64,000 nucleotides of DNA from Taxillus chinensis (taxonomy: Eukaryota > Streptophyta > Magnoliopsida > Santalales > Loranthaceae). The first letter of the stretch is position 1, and each line of letters opens with the position of its first letter. Below, in pieces: positions 36,766 through 48,601 of the stretch. Below the pieces are notes generated by a model. The model worked only from the letters and a program-made list of their open reading frames with translations, was not told the origin of the DNA and ran no database searches. Where the stretch lies: NCBI GenBank assembly GCA_023512835.1, contig CM042092.1:52334400-52398399 (forward strand). Reading direction: 5' to 3'. The translations under genes were made by a program, and so were the position numbers.

Positions 36766-36866
36766 AGTAAGGCTTATGCCCCTGATATGGCAGACAAAGC
36801 AAGGAAGGAGAACACTGTGGAATTAGAAATTGAGCCAACGCTAGAGGCAACAAAGAAAGAAGCACT
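36766..36866 (+). repeat. 101-bp direct repeat, right copy
   Basis: It is identical to 34891-34991. After it the gypsy reading continues uninterrupted (TEKETLEFLKLMKQSEYN). The four bases tggt separate it from the LTR end. Confidence 0.95.
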
Positions 36867-37040
36867 AGTCACTGAAAAAGAGACACTGGAATTCCTGAAG
36901 CTCATGAAGCAGAGTGAGTATAATATTGTGGATTAGCTAAGTCGATAACCGGCTCGCATCTCATTGCTCTCATTAATGATGGATTCCCAACCTCACCGTG
37001 AGGCACTATTGAAAATCCTGAGCCAAGCCTACATTCCTTT

Positions 37041-38217
37041 TGATGGTCCCTTGGAGCCTAAAGGGGGGGGGGGTGAATAGGCTCTTATTCGAACTCTTTC
37101 TTTTCTCTCAAGACACAAAGACTTATCTAGTTTAAGTGATAATATCACTGCGGAAGATAACCAGATAGTGGAAGTATTTTGTTTTATTATCACAAAGTGA
37201 TTACAACAAAATAGAAGCAAACACTCTCTTACACTCTGTTTACAACTTTGAATTCACACACTAGCCAAGTGCCTTTTCTATTTTTGCACTTCTTCGCTCT
37301 AGCTCACATTTTACAAGAAGTATAAGTATGAATATTTATACAAAACATTCCTAAGAGACAACCTTGGAACTTGAAGTTCCGGAATGCGTTCCGCACTAAC
37401 TATCCCTTGGTAATCTATCTGCCTTGACTGCTGCGGATTGTGGAGCTCAAGATCTTGGATTCGAAGAGTATAAGTGTCTTTGTGAGTTCCGAGATACAAT
37501 TAAGGTTGTGTCCACATATCCGGATGATCCACGTGTAAGATTCTTCTTGTTCTAAATGCATTCTTCTTACATCGGGACAGCACGAGCTGATAACTTTAAA
37601 TGCGGTTTCATTGGAGCAGTGTCTTCTTGGTCCGGTGTAATTTTCCTTACTCCGTAGTTAATGAAGCTCGGAACCTTACTCCGTGTCAGTGGTTGCTTAT
37701 TCCGTATCTATTCGGTACTAGAATCCTTAGTCCGTGTCGGCGCTTCCTTACTCCGCATGTAAGTTCCTTACTCCGTATGTAAGTTTCTTACTCCGTATGT
37801 AAGTTCCTTACTCCGTGTGTAAGTTCCTTACTCCGTGTGTAAGTTCCTTACTCCGTGTGTAAGTTCCTTACTCCGTATGTAAGTTCCTTACTCCGTATGT
37901 AAGTTCCTTACTCCGTGTGTAATAAGTCCGGATTCCTTACTCCGCATCTATTTTCCTTACTCCGCACTTATTTTCCTTACTCCGCACTTATTTTCCTTAC
38001 TCCGCACTTATTGTTACTTGGTTATTTACCAAGTGTTTGACGACACTAACTCTTGTCCAGGATCAGGATTATGTATCCTGTCCTTAGCTTTGCTCTCACG
38101 AGTGCATCTTTGGATTAGTGACATACCTTCTGCAATGATCAAATAAACACAAAAGATCTCGAGATCAAATTACATAAGGCTTTAACGGCATTATCCAAAT
38201 TCGGGTTTGATCCAACA
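37041..38217 (-). repeat. 3' LTR of SIRE2
   Basis: TGATGGTCCC...GATCCAACA on the plus strand. On the minus strand it carries a TATAAATA box (37333-37340) and AATAAA (in 37180-37190). The 20-bp GTAAGTTCCTTACTCCGTGT minisatellite spans about 37755-37920. A poly-G of 11 lies near the left end. Confidence 0.93.
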
Positions 38218-38360
38218 ATCTCCCCCAATTATGGATATGCCTAAACCCTTTGTAATCCGATCTGGTAAGCGATGCAAACGAATATCATACGGAATATACA
38301 CCACAACCAATTTCATTGATCAGCAACTAAATACAAATCAGCCTTAATACTGATTTTTCA

Positions 38361-41117
38361 CTAAGGTACATAAGGCTTACTATACTTGAAGATCATAGTT
38401 GCTGCCTTCTCTCTTAGCTCCATTGTCTGTGCATCGTAAAGGTGGAGTGTTGGCTCCAATGTTTGTCCACGATTAAGAACGATTTGATGAAATGACAAAC
38501 AAAGGCTCCGCTATCTCCATCCGGCCGTTGTGGCACTTGCTTCTTGCCCCGGAATGTCGCCTTGAGTTTCTCGAGAGCGCGGGGTGTGATACCCAACTCT
38601 TCATATAGTCCGGCTTTCTTCACGGCTTCGATTAGTCCGAGACACGAGGTTCCCATTGATTCTTCCTAACGAAGTGCTCCACAATCCGATGAGAATCAAT
38701 GAGAATCATCTCGCTTGGATTGAATCATGAAGACGGCCATCATGAAGTGTGGCGACATGATCCGGTACGGAATGAGGATGGTTGAGAGAGTTTTCCATGG
38801 CTTGCTATCTTCAGCGAGTTCCGTCGATGTAAGTCCGAATTAACTCCACACCGGGAAGATAGCCCTCATTCCAACATGGCGGAACTTCAAACAAGTGCCC
38901 ATCTTCGTAAAGAGATGGAAACGCCTCATCTCCATCTTAGCAGCCCTCGAGAAGTTGTCAATGTCTTCCGTAGTAAAGAGTCCTTTCTCCGAACAAAGAG
39001 TCCGAATGTCGGCCGGAGAGAAAGGATACATTTCGAAAAGACATCTTCTCTCGGCGAAGACGCAAAGATAGGCTTTCATTGCCTTGCGCAAGCTTCCATC
39101 CGCATCGAGGGGGTCAAACTCCGCATAGGATGGGAGGAAGGTATTAGGCTGGGATGAGGAGGATGGAGGAGGAGCTGGAGGTGCGATAGAGGAGCTTGGT
39201 TGAGAGAAGCGGCTTCGTTTGGGAATTTGAACTCCCCCGAAGCACCGGAGTGGCGGGCCGCTTCTCGGTCCGGGATGATGGTTGTGGGGCGGAAGGAGTA
39301 GACGGATCGGATGACACTTTCTCCCCCGGTTTGGCGATCGCCGGGAAGCAACGGGAGGACGAGCCATCGTATGCGCCGGATCCGCGAAGGAAGTAGAGAG
39401 TGAATGAATGGAGGTGGCGACAAGATCCATTTTCTGCTCAATGGAAGTGGAGGAGTCGGTGAGGGCGGAGAGTAGTTGGGCGCCGAGGGCATCAACTTTG
39501 GCGGCGATGGCGGAAATTTGGGCGCTTTGAGCGTGAGCATGGCGGTCCAGTGAGCGGAAAGCACGGCATCGGAGTGGACCGTGCCAAAAGAGGCACGCCC
39601 AAGGGCTAACTCTGGTGCTTTGGAGGACTCCCCCGCATGAACAGGAGCAGGAGTGCGGTGGGCAGAGGAGTCCGCAGGAGTAAGAAGCGCGCAGGAGCAT
39701 CCGGAGCATCGAGGCATCCGGAGCTTCGGAGGCATCCGGAGCATTGGAGGCATCCGGAGCAAGAGACCCGCTTTGACCAGACAAGTCAACTACGGGAATC
39801 GCGGCGGCAAGGAGAAGAGGGCCCGGCCTTAGCGGTAGAGGGGACTTCGGGTAGCGAGACCGGGCCGGAGGGTGTAGGGAACGACACATCGGGAATGGCG
39901 GCCGGCGTAAGAAAGCCGTGGTCCGATTCCGGATGATCATAGTCTCCGGGGATTGGGTATTGCGGGTGTAAAATACCCGGAGATCGGTGTCAGGAATGGA
40001 AGAGGTGTGGGCTAGGCTGAAACGGAGCCGGAGGTCCGTTAAGGTGACGGCGGAGAGATGGTCAAGGTAATCTCGGGGTTGAGGTAGAGGAGGCAAGGGG
40101 GCTTCGGGAGAAGCGGCCGGGGACATCGGCGGTGGCGGCGACAACGCGGTATCAACCGCAGCAGCCTATAGCGGATGTGGAGGGAGTGGGGACATCGGCA
40201 GCAGAGGGGGTCGAGGAAACAGCTCTCTCGACGCACCGCGCCGAGAGGGCCCCGCAACCTCGGACGGTTCAGCACGGACGCTTGGCCGGGAAGCCCGTGA
40301 GTGGGAGGGCGCAGCTACGGACCGAATCCGGGAGGATCGGTGTCTGAACCGACCTCGGGGGCTTGGCCGTCGGAGGGGTCACCAACGAGCCGCCTTGTTG
40401 TTCCGCGGCAAGGAGAGTGCGGAGAGCTACGATGGGTCGGCGGGCGATCATGTTTCCATCCGGCGTAAGGTGACGAAGATAAAGAGCCGAGGGAAACGAG
40501 ACAAAGATCAACTTGGGCGAAATGGTCCGGACGAAGATGCCTGGAAGACAATGCCGAGGATGCGCCCATAGGAATGGTTTTTGTGACCGGTCCGAAGCAA
40601 GCGAAATAAGAACATCCCCCAATCCATTGGAAGACCTTCAAAGACGCCGTACATGGCCGGTAGAAGATCATACGGAACCGAGTCCAGGGCTGATGTGCGA
40701 GCCAGTAGGCATCGACTTAGAATAGTCGCCATACATCGATAGCGACCCTGGAAGGATTTCACCTTGTATTCCTTCCCCTTGTTCGTGCACCCCATAGAAG
40801 CCGCCATCGGATCGGCATCCGGACGCTGTGGTTCACCAAGAGGAAGGTGGAGAGCAGCGCGGAGAACGGCCGGAGTGATGACGATGGATTCACCGCGGAC
40901 ATAAGAGGTTATGGAATCTTTGGTGCGACGAATCCGTTGGTAATACTCAAGAATGTCATCGATAAGAAGATCGATGGGATTGGAGACCAGGTTGAGTATG
41001 TGCGAGGCTTCAAGAAGAGGGCGAAGCTGGAGAAACCAATCCGGAGGATCGAAACGAGCATTCCAATCAACTAGATGGCCAGGAGTAACGCCGGAAAGAA
41101 AGATTCGGGGGTGCCAT
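38361..41117 (-). pseudogene. SIRE2 extra ORF: PF20167-like domain, linker, coiled coil, C48-like domain lacking the Cys
   Basis: From ATG 41117-41115 to TAG 38363-38361 there are 2757 bases, almost the length of the SIRE1 copy. A small indel right after the ATG (near 41108) puts the rest in another frame, where IFLSGVTPGHLVDW, VRGESIVITPAVLRAAL and LLARTSALDSVPYDLL are read. The middle has the APDAS repeat and the QISAIAAKVDALGAQLLSAL helical stretch. The C-terminal C48-like region keeps SPHFM with its His. A one-base insertion near 38710 puts the Asp segment out of frame, and between 38510 and 38511 the Cys codon is missing (PDGDSGAFVC where SIRE3 has PDEDSCGAFVC). No catalytic activity is possible from this copy. 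Confidence 0.75.
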
Positions 41118-42218
41118 GGCAGATTTGATGGGAAGGAAAAGAGGAAAGGTGAGGTCTTGACAAGAAGGAGCAACGAGAGGGTTAGGGATTTGAAATGAGC
41201 AATACTCGTGCTTCGCAGAATGATCGGAACATATAAGACCGAGTCCGCAAATGTCGCGGGTCTAGGAATGTGGGAGTGAGGTGGGGACCCGCGCGACATG
41301 CCGATGTCATTTGTCTGGATATCGAGGCGTCTCCGAATAAAACGATGTCGTGGAGACCGCATGACCAAGTAGAGATTACAACTGGTTGCCATCCAGGAGA
41401 AGTGTGTGTGCAACCCGAGATATGCATTTAATGAATCATCATTATTCCTCCTCAAAAGCATGCGACATATGAGTATACGTGGATTGTCACAATTGAACAA
41501 AGTCAGGTGTCCAGGAGGAAAGAGCCGACACTCATCCGGAGTTAATAATATTCGTGAAAGAGTATCCGGATGAATAATAGACCTTGTCCGTCGTAAACAG
41601 AGTTTGGTGAGAATGTAGAGTAGATTCCTTTGCGTCAATAAGTCAAAGAGAAGAGAAGTACCACAACACTTCAAATCCGAGACTATGGACTGGATTTATC
41701 AATATGGTTGCAAAGAAAATCTGAACCTGTAGCTAAATAAAGATATACCTGAAAATACAAAAGCTTAACAGGCAAGGATTAGTACGGATTAGAGAAGATA
41801 ATCGGTGAAAAACAACATAATCCGAACTAATAAGAAACAGAACTCATGCATGGCTAAGAATGTAGTAGACGTACGCAACGTGAAAGTGATCAATATTACC
41901 TGTAATCAGGGCATATGTCGGATAGCAATACACAGGTTCATATAGGTCAACATAGCGAAACCGTCTTGCTTGAACAACGTAGCTAAGATTAATTAAAGGT
42001 CAAATGATTTGGCTTCATTAGGATTCATGAGTGTGAGATGAAAAGGTGAACACATGTCAAAAGAATGCAGATGATTAATCGATTAAAATGCATGGTTGAA
42101 GGAAGAACATACATCCACACATGCCACTTGTCCGATTTAAAACAAGCATGTCCATCAGATCCAGGAAGTAATAGCGTAGAGAAGGGAGAATCCGAGACAT
42201 ATTAGGGGTTCATTGCTG

Positions 42219-42362
42219 CTCCCCCGTAGATCATTTAATCCTCTCAATGAAAAGCTCCCCCTCAGATAGACGATCAAGGAAAAAGGTCATGAGACATATA
42301 CGGGGGTATTATCTGAATAAAATATAAAGCATTTTCTCCCCCGTAGATTGTGCAATCCTCTC
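42219..42362 (-). promoter_or_regulatory. Cluster of polypurine-like motifs downstream of SIRE2 pol
   Basis: On the minus strand GAGAGGATT...ATCTACGGGGGAG occurs twice (42362-42336 and 42245-42219, 27 bp each), with CTGAGGGGGAGC between (42265-42254). They resemble the true polypurine tract (TTGGGGGAGAT). Multiplied polypurine tracts are a known Sirevirus trait; here they lie before the extra ORF, about 4 kb from the 3' LTR. Confidence 0.5.
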
Positions 42363-42739
42363 GGTTGACCGTTCCAATTTGTAGTTCAAAGACCGTCATC
42401 TTATTAGAAGACTATACTTCGAAGGATCGAATGCGTTTGTGTATTCATCCACCAGGCATTCCAAGCTAGCCCATTTCACTCCTTCAACTATGCACGTTAA
42501 TGGAGTAATCTAAATGAACATGCTTTGATCATGTGGTGATTAATGGATATGAAGATCATGAATCCGACCGAGGTAAATCATATAAACTGTAATTATGTTA
42601 GCTTTAAACGACTTCGTCGGGAAACGCAAGCATCCTCCCATTATGAGGTTGAGATTAACATCGAAACATGGAACCGTGGAGTCGGTAAGTATGATCAGCA
42701 ATGCGGTCTTTCTACTACTTTCGGTAAACATACAATGCA

Positions 42740-44240
42740 TGGTTTGTGAGAGAATATACCGTTGTGAAATTTAAATGAGAAACTATGCGGAGAAGTCGAG
42801 CATACCTAGTTGGAAGAGTAGTTCGAAAACCTCGCATCAGGAGAGGCTTTGTAAATATGTCTGCTAATTGATCTTCGGTGGCAACATGTTCCAGTGAAAT
42901 ATGCTTTTTAAGAACATGATCGCGTATGAAGTGATACCTGACCTCAATGTGCTTCGTCTTAGGATGCATGATAGGATTGTTGCTGATGGCAATTGCACTA
43001 GTGTTGTCACAAGAAAGTGGAATAGAGGACATGTTGAATCCGTAGTCGGTAAGTTGACTTTGCATCCAAAGTAGTCATGCGAAGGAACTTCCAAAGCCTG
43101 ATATATTCCGCCTCAGTAGAGGTTGATACGGAATTCTGCTTCATCGAACCATGAGATCAATCTATTTCCAAGAAACCGACACGTACCGCTTGTGCTTTTC
43201 CTGTCGATGCGACATCCAGTAAGTCGGCATCGAGTACCCGATAAGGTGAAGTTGGACTCCTTTGAGTACCGAGTCCCAAATTCATCGTCCCTTTGAGATA
43301 CCTTAAGATCCGTTTTACATGTAGCATATGTGACTCCTTGGGATTCGCCTGATATCGTGCACAAATGCAAGTTGCAAACATAATGTCCGGGCGACTTGTT
43401 TGTAAGATAGAGCAAGGATCCGATCATCCCTCTCGTAGTCGATCACTTCTTACGATATGCCGTCCATATCCGGATCTAACTTGGCACCGAAGGCATTGGA
43501 GTTTTGACGGGAGATGAACCTTCCATACCAAACTTCTTAATAAGATCGCGAGTGTACTTAGCCTGATTGATAAAGATTCCTTCCTTTAATTGTTTGACTT
43601 CAATTCCAAGGAAGTAGGATAGTTCTCCCATCATGCTCATTTCAAACTTGCCTGTCATCAACTTAGCAAACTCTTCACAAAGCTTCGGATTTGTTGATCC
43701 GAAAATGATATCGTCCACGTATATTTGTACGATCGAGTGTGTCCTTTCTCTTGTCGTAGAAATAGGGTGGTATCTATCTTCCCTTTTTGGAAGTTATGAG
43801 CAAGTAGGAATTCGACGGTGTGTCGTACCAGGCTCGGGAGCTTGCTTCAAACCATATAGAGCTTTCTAAGTTTGTAGACAAGATGTCCTGCCTTAGGTTC
43901 AATGAAGCCGGGAGGTTGTTCAACATACACCTCCTCTTGAAGGTCTCCATTCAGGAATGCGCTCTTGACGTCCATTTGATAAACTATGAAGTTTTCATAT
44001 GAAGCATACGCCGAAACATTCGGATTGCCTCAAGTCTTGCGACCGGAGCAAAGGTTTCATCATAATCTATTCCCTCTTCTTGACGATATCCTTTGGCTAC
44101 CGGTCCGGCTTTGTTCCGGATTACTATTCCATCCGTATCAAGTTTGTTCCTGAACACCCATTTAACGCCAATGACTTGCTGAGACTTAGGCCTTGGTACT
44201 AAGGTCCACACATTATTTCTCTTAAATTGATTCAGGTTCT
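42740..44240 (-). pseudogene. SIRE2 reverse transcriptase and RNase H
   Basis: On the minus strand: [35 protein letters not shown], the YVDD active site (near 43710-43722), FEMSMMGELSYFLGIEVKQ, then TEYRGMIGSLLYLT-like sequence and the RNase H with HPKTKHIEVRYHFIRDHV and EDQLADIFTKPL. The FEMSMMGELSYFLG and DDIIFGSTN wording is that of the Sirevirus lineage. Frameshifts occur near 43470, 43730-43980 and 43110, so no full-length enzyme is encoded. Confidence 0.9.
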
Positions 44241-44633
44241 TCTTGCATGGCTTCTATCCAGTTTGAATCCTGAAGAGCTTCATCTACCACCTTTGGTTCT
44301 ATTTGAGATAGAAAGCATGAGTGAAGACTCATGTTTGAGGTGGCTGCTCTTGTTCTTACACCAACAGTAGGATCACCAATCACTTGATCCGAGGGATGGT
44401 TTCGAGTCCATCTATAATTCTCGTGCGTGTGTTGGTTGTCCTTGAACAATTTGAAGCTCTTCCAGATTGGGTGGTTCAGTTGTATCAACTGGTTGGGCTT
44501 CGTCCGGAGTAGATGTTTCCGTATTTAGAGGTACGGATGAACTGATTGGTTCTTCAACACTGTTTCTTTCGAGTGTTAACTAGTCCGGACGGACTTGAAG
44601 GTGCTCCGGAATTTTGTGTATCTCAGGGAGTTT

Positions 44634-44731
44634 GTCCGGAGCTAAGTGGTAGTCCGGAGTTAAGTGGTAGTCCGGAGCTAAGTGGTAGTCCGGAGCTAAG
44701 TGGTAGTCCGGAGTTAAGTGGTAGTCCGGAG
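44634..44731 (-). repeat. 18-bp repeat between SIRE2 integrase and RT
   Basis: About five units of agtccggagctaagtggt (C/T variant at one position). On the minus strand they would encode the hexapeptide LPLSSG repeatedly. They lie in the linker where copia pol tolerates length change. Confidence 0.9.
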
Positions 44732-44849
44732 TCTCGAGTCATCCGTAGCATCATCCACAAAATTCCGTTGTGTTTCGCGGATGCCACGTGGTTGGTCAGG
44801 ATACCAGTCAGGATGTGTGGCGGAATATTCATAAACTTTGAGTAATCGA

Positions 44850-45980
44850 CGTTTGTTTATGACCCGCAGATTAGAATTTGAAGGACCGACTTTTGACCAA
44901 TCGAGATTAGCTTCATCAAAGGTTACATGGATAGATTCTTCAACTTTAGAAAGTTTTCTATTGAAGACCCGATAAGCCTTGCTATGAAGTGAGTACCCGA
45001 CAAAAATCCCATCATCGATTTTGGTTCAAATTTATTTCGGGTCTCTTTGCCATTAATCAAGATATATAGCAAGTACATCCGAAGGCTCGAAATGTGAAAT
45101 TGAAGGTTTTCGACCTCTCCACATCTCATAGGGTGTTTTCATGGTAGATTTATTTATTAGAGTTCGTTTCGAACATAGCAGCGGTGGACACGGCTTCAGC
45201 CCATGGACCGAGAGGAAGCATTGCCCCTGCTAACATGGATCTACCAGCTTCAACTAAAGTTCGATTCTTGCGCTCGACTACCCCATTTTGTTGTGGGGTT
45301 ACGGGCGCAGAAAAGTCATGTTGTATGCCCTTGTTCGGAACAATATGATCTCATTTCGGAAAAATCAAATTCCGTACCATGATCACTCCTAATGCATTTA
45401 ATGCTCAGTCCTTGTGAGTTGCTTATCCAGTTGAAGAGATCTACAAGATGTTCAAAAGTTTGATCCTTTGATTTCAAGAACATCACCCATGTGTATCTCG
45501 GTGAAATCATCGATAACCACAAGGGTATATCTCGCACCTGCTAGTGATGAAACAGATATAGGACCACATAGGTCCATATGAAGAAGTTGCAGAGGAGCAG
45601 TTATTGAGTTAACCGATTTGCTCTTAAAGCCGTGTTTGGTCCTGTTTACCAAGTTGGCATTCTCGACGAGAGTGTCTCTGGAGAACTTGAGTTTGGGTAG
45701 ACCAGGTGACAAGATCAAGTGATGCTAATTTAGACAAAGTCTTAAAGTTCAAATGTGCGCATCGCTTGTGCCATAACCAACTATCTTCATCTGTTGCTTT
45801 CGTGAGGAAACATACAGGGTCGAAGAATTATTTCTTAAGACCACCGAGTATATGTCCCCATCTCTTGATCCGGATAACTTAACATCTCCTGGATAAGTTT
45901 TCTCTTCCTGTACGGTGTTGGACAAAAAGGAAACAAGAAATCCTTTGTCACATAGTTTACCGACACTTAGCAAATTATGC
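44850..45980 (-). pseudogene. SIRE2 integrase
   Basis: On the minus strand: GAG-pre-integrase sequence (MLSVGKLCDKGFLVSF), LQLLHMDLCGPISV with the first catalytic Asp, then IRSDHGTEFDF with the second Asp, then ERKNRTLVEAGRSML-like sequence near 45240-45280 supplying the Glu. Short ORFs in different frames show frameshifts. The remainder to about 44850 is the integrase C-terminal region. Confidence 0.85.
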
Positions 45981-46084
45981 TTTAAACCTTCGACTAGTGC
46001 AACTTTAGTGATTGATACACGGCCGTTAGTTAAAGTGCCATACCCGACGTCTTACCTTTGTCGTTGTCGCCATATGAGACGGAT

Positions 46085-46170
46085 GGACCTTGTTTATCAT
46101 TAACTTCTACAAGTAGAGTCTGGTCACCCGTCATATGTCCGGAGCATCCACTATCAAGGATCCACTTGCT
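46085..46170 (-). pseudogene. SIRE2 aspartic protease active-site region
   Basis: On the minus strand the translation is KWILDSGCSGHMTGDQTLL, the copia protease signature with the D-S-G catalytic triplet intact. It lies between gag and integrase as expected. Confidence 0.85.
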
Positions 46171-47267
46171 TTGATTTATCTTTAACTTCAAGTGATCCGG
46201 CAATTCATTCCAGAGATGCTCCTGAAAGACAACAATTTACACTTTTGGTGCCCAAACTTGTTTCGGGCGGTTAGAGTGAGCAAGCAGATTGTCAACATTT
46301 ACGGATTTGATTTTGTTAGGACTCTTAGCTTTCCAAGTTGACATTAACTTGTTAGTTTCAATTTGCTTCTTTTATTTGGGATTTCTTGGGAGAGACACTC
46401 CTTTTAGATTTAGATTTTGTTTTGCTCGAAGAACCCCTTTTATAAAACTGATCTTTATTTGATTGAAATTGATTACAAAGCCAGCTATCGGATAGACTCC
46501 AACATTCATAGTGATAATGACCCATTTCCCTACGGATGGAACAGACACTATAATGTGAAGTACAAACAGGGGATACAGGTCTCTTAGATTTTACAGATTT
46601 TCTACTGTTCCACGTGGCCTAATCCATTACGTTTGGGTGACGCGCTCTTGGCCCTAAATGCGTCGGCCTTAGCCTTGTCTTTCTTTTTGGGTGCTACGCT
46701 TTTGGCTTTAACTGCAGCAGCCTTCCCTTCATCTTTAGTTACGGGTGCTACTGCTTCGGGAAGTGCGATAATGACCTCGGTTCCACATCATAAACTATGG
46801 TGCCACCTGAAATGAAACCATCCAACGGTTTAGATGTACTAACAGGATATAAGTTGGTTAGTTTAGGAGTGAAATCCGGAGGACACTCGGTGGCTTTAGC
46901 TATGGAGGTTGATGGTTCGGAACCTAGACCAGGTTTGACTCGAATGTCGTCAGGATCGGTCCCTAAAGGTAGAGGCTATTTCCCCGGATTTTAGCCACTT
47001 ACGATTTATTTCTTTTTCCCGTTCCAATTCATTTTCGAGTCTTTTAACTATAACTTTTAGGCCTGAGAGATTGGTATTTAAGAGATGATTTTCAGCTCTT
47101 AGATCATGATACCAAGCTTCCTTTCCCCCGAAGTCGGCGACGTCCTTTTCGAGTCTATTAATGGTAAATTCGAGACGTTTATTCGACTTTCCATATCTTT
47201 GTACATTTGAGTTATTATTAGTCTCTCATTCTTTTCATGATCACATGCAATAGTAAGAGATTCTAAT

Positions 47268-48302
47268 TTACTCGGGAGCTCGAGAGATAGAAGGTACCTC
47301 GGTATTTGCCATGAGGCGGACGTTCGGCTTAATGGTCGGCTCATCATCCGAGGATTCCTCCTCTTCTTCCGAGCCACTCATGTATTTTGTCACGAGCGCC
47401 TTTCTCTTGCTCTTGCCGTTATCCGAGGTGGAGCGGCGAGAATTTACCTTGTCACTTTTCTCGGCCACCTTTGCTTTGGACCTGCATTCCTTGGCCCAGG
47501 GACCGCTTTTCCCACAATTGAAACATTCCTGGGAACTAGACTCGGGTCGCTCCTTCCGTTGGAACGATGATGATGAGCGTCTTCGACCCCTTTTCGCTTT
47601 TCCGTAGGAATCGCTCAAAGGATTTGACAAGAAGGGCTATCTCCTCCTCCTCGTCGAGAATCGGAATTGTCGGATACGTCCGTATCATCATTCCTCAGGT
47701 ATGTTTAGACATTCGGTAGCTTTGAGAGCTACCCCCTTTTCTTTCCGAGCTATTTTTTCATCTCTCGTCGAGTACTTAAACCTGACTTCGTGAGTCCGCA
47801 GCTCTCCATATAGTTCTTCAAGGGGAACATACCGCGCTTTTTGTCCGATTGCATCCGGAGTTGTTTGGAGTAGTAGCGATCCGGCAAGGAGCGAAAGAAC
47901 TTGTCATTGATCTGGGATTGAGAGTAATGCTCATTGACAGTCTTCGGTTCAAGTATGAGCTTGCCGAATCTCCGATAGATGCTTTCAAGTGATTCGCCCG
48001 GTTTATGATTAAAACTCTCAAAGTTCGTCTGAGAGTACGAGATCACATTCTAATCTGGGACCGACTCCCCTCATAGAGGATTGTCGGTTTGTCCCAAACA
48101 GCTTTTTGTTGTCGTGCAGCCCTGGACGTCCGTGGAAAGCTTCGGAATCCAAGGACGATGTAACATAAGCCAGGAGCCTTTTCACTAGCGCACCGCCAGG
48201 CTCTTTCATCGTTGGTAAGTTCAAGCATCGGTCTTTGGCCTCCTTACGCCATGTTCTCCGATAGTCATCGGAATTGGAATCTCCTGATGAAGACATGGCC
48301 AC
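47268..48302 (-). pseudogene. SIRE2 gag with altered zinc knuckle
   Basis: On the minus strand it starts MAMSSSGDSNSDDYRR (48302). It continues with the UBN2-type gag core (NHKPGESLESIYRRFGKLI, SLPDRYYSKQLRMQ), then a basic/Ser-rich stretch and the knuckle CFNCGKSGPWAKEC (near 47500-47530). In a CCHC knuckle the residue now Pro should be His (CAC to CCC), which would abolish zinc binding. Frameshifts lie near 48040 and 47640-47750. A charged helical gag C-terminus follows to about 46200. Confidence 0.82.
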
Positions 48303-48587
48303 ATAAGATGATCATGGCAAACCATAAACATCTTCATGCGAGCTTTCCACCTGGGAGAAAAGCTCAGGTGTGAATTTGGGCGGTTTCGTTAGAGTAAACC
48401 CGAACTCCGTGGTTGAGAAGCGGTGGCGGCAGCAGGTTGTGGTGGATCGACATTTTCACTGCGCCGTCGATTCGGGATGGGCTCCTGTGCACCTCCGGAG
48501 TTAAGGCGAGTGTTGAAAAGCATCCTGCTTTCTTCGGCCATTTCGAGATTGAAAGAGTGGGATCTCTACTTAGAACGAAGTAGAACT

Positions 48588-48599
48588 TGCTCGATACCA
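48588..48599 (-). promoter_or_regulatory. Primer binding site of SIRE2
   Basis: TGGTATCGAGCA on the minus strand, two bases inside the 5' LTR, matches the initiator tRNA-Met complement (TGGTATC core) with a one-base deletion in the following AGAGC. Confidence 0.8.
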
Positions 48600-48601
48600 C
48601 T

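Noticed and set aside
38361..41117. Env-like glycoprotein in the Sirevirus extra ORF
   Set aside because: No signal peptide or transmembrane segment is seen; the C-terminal part fits C48 and the N-terminal part PF20167.
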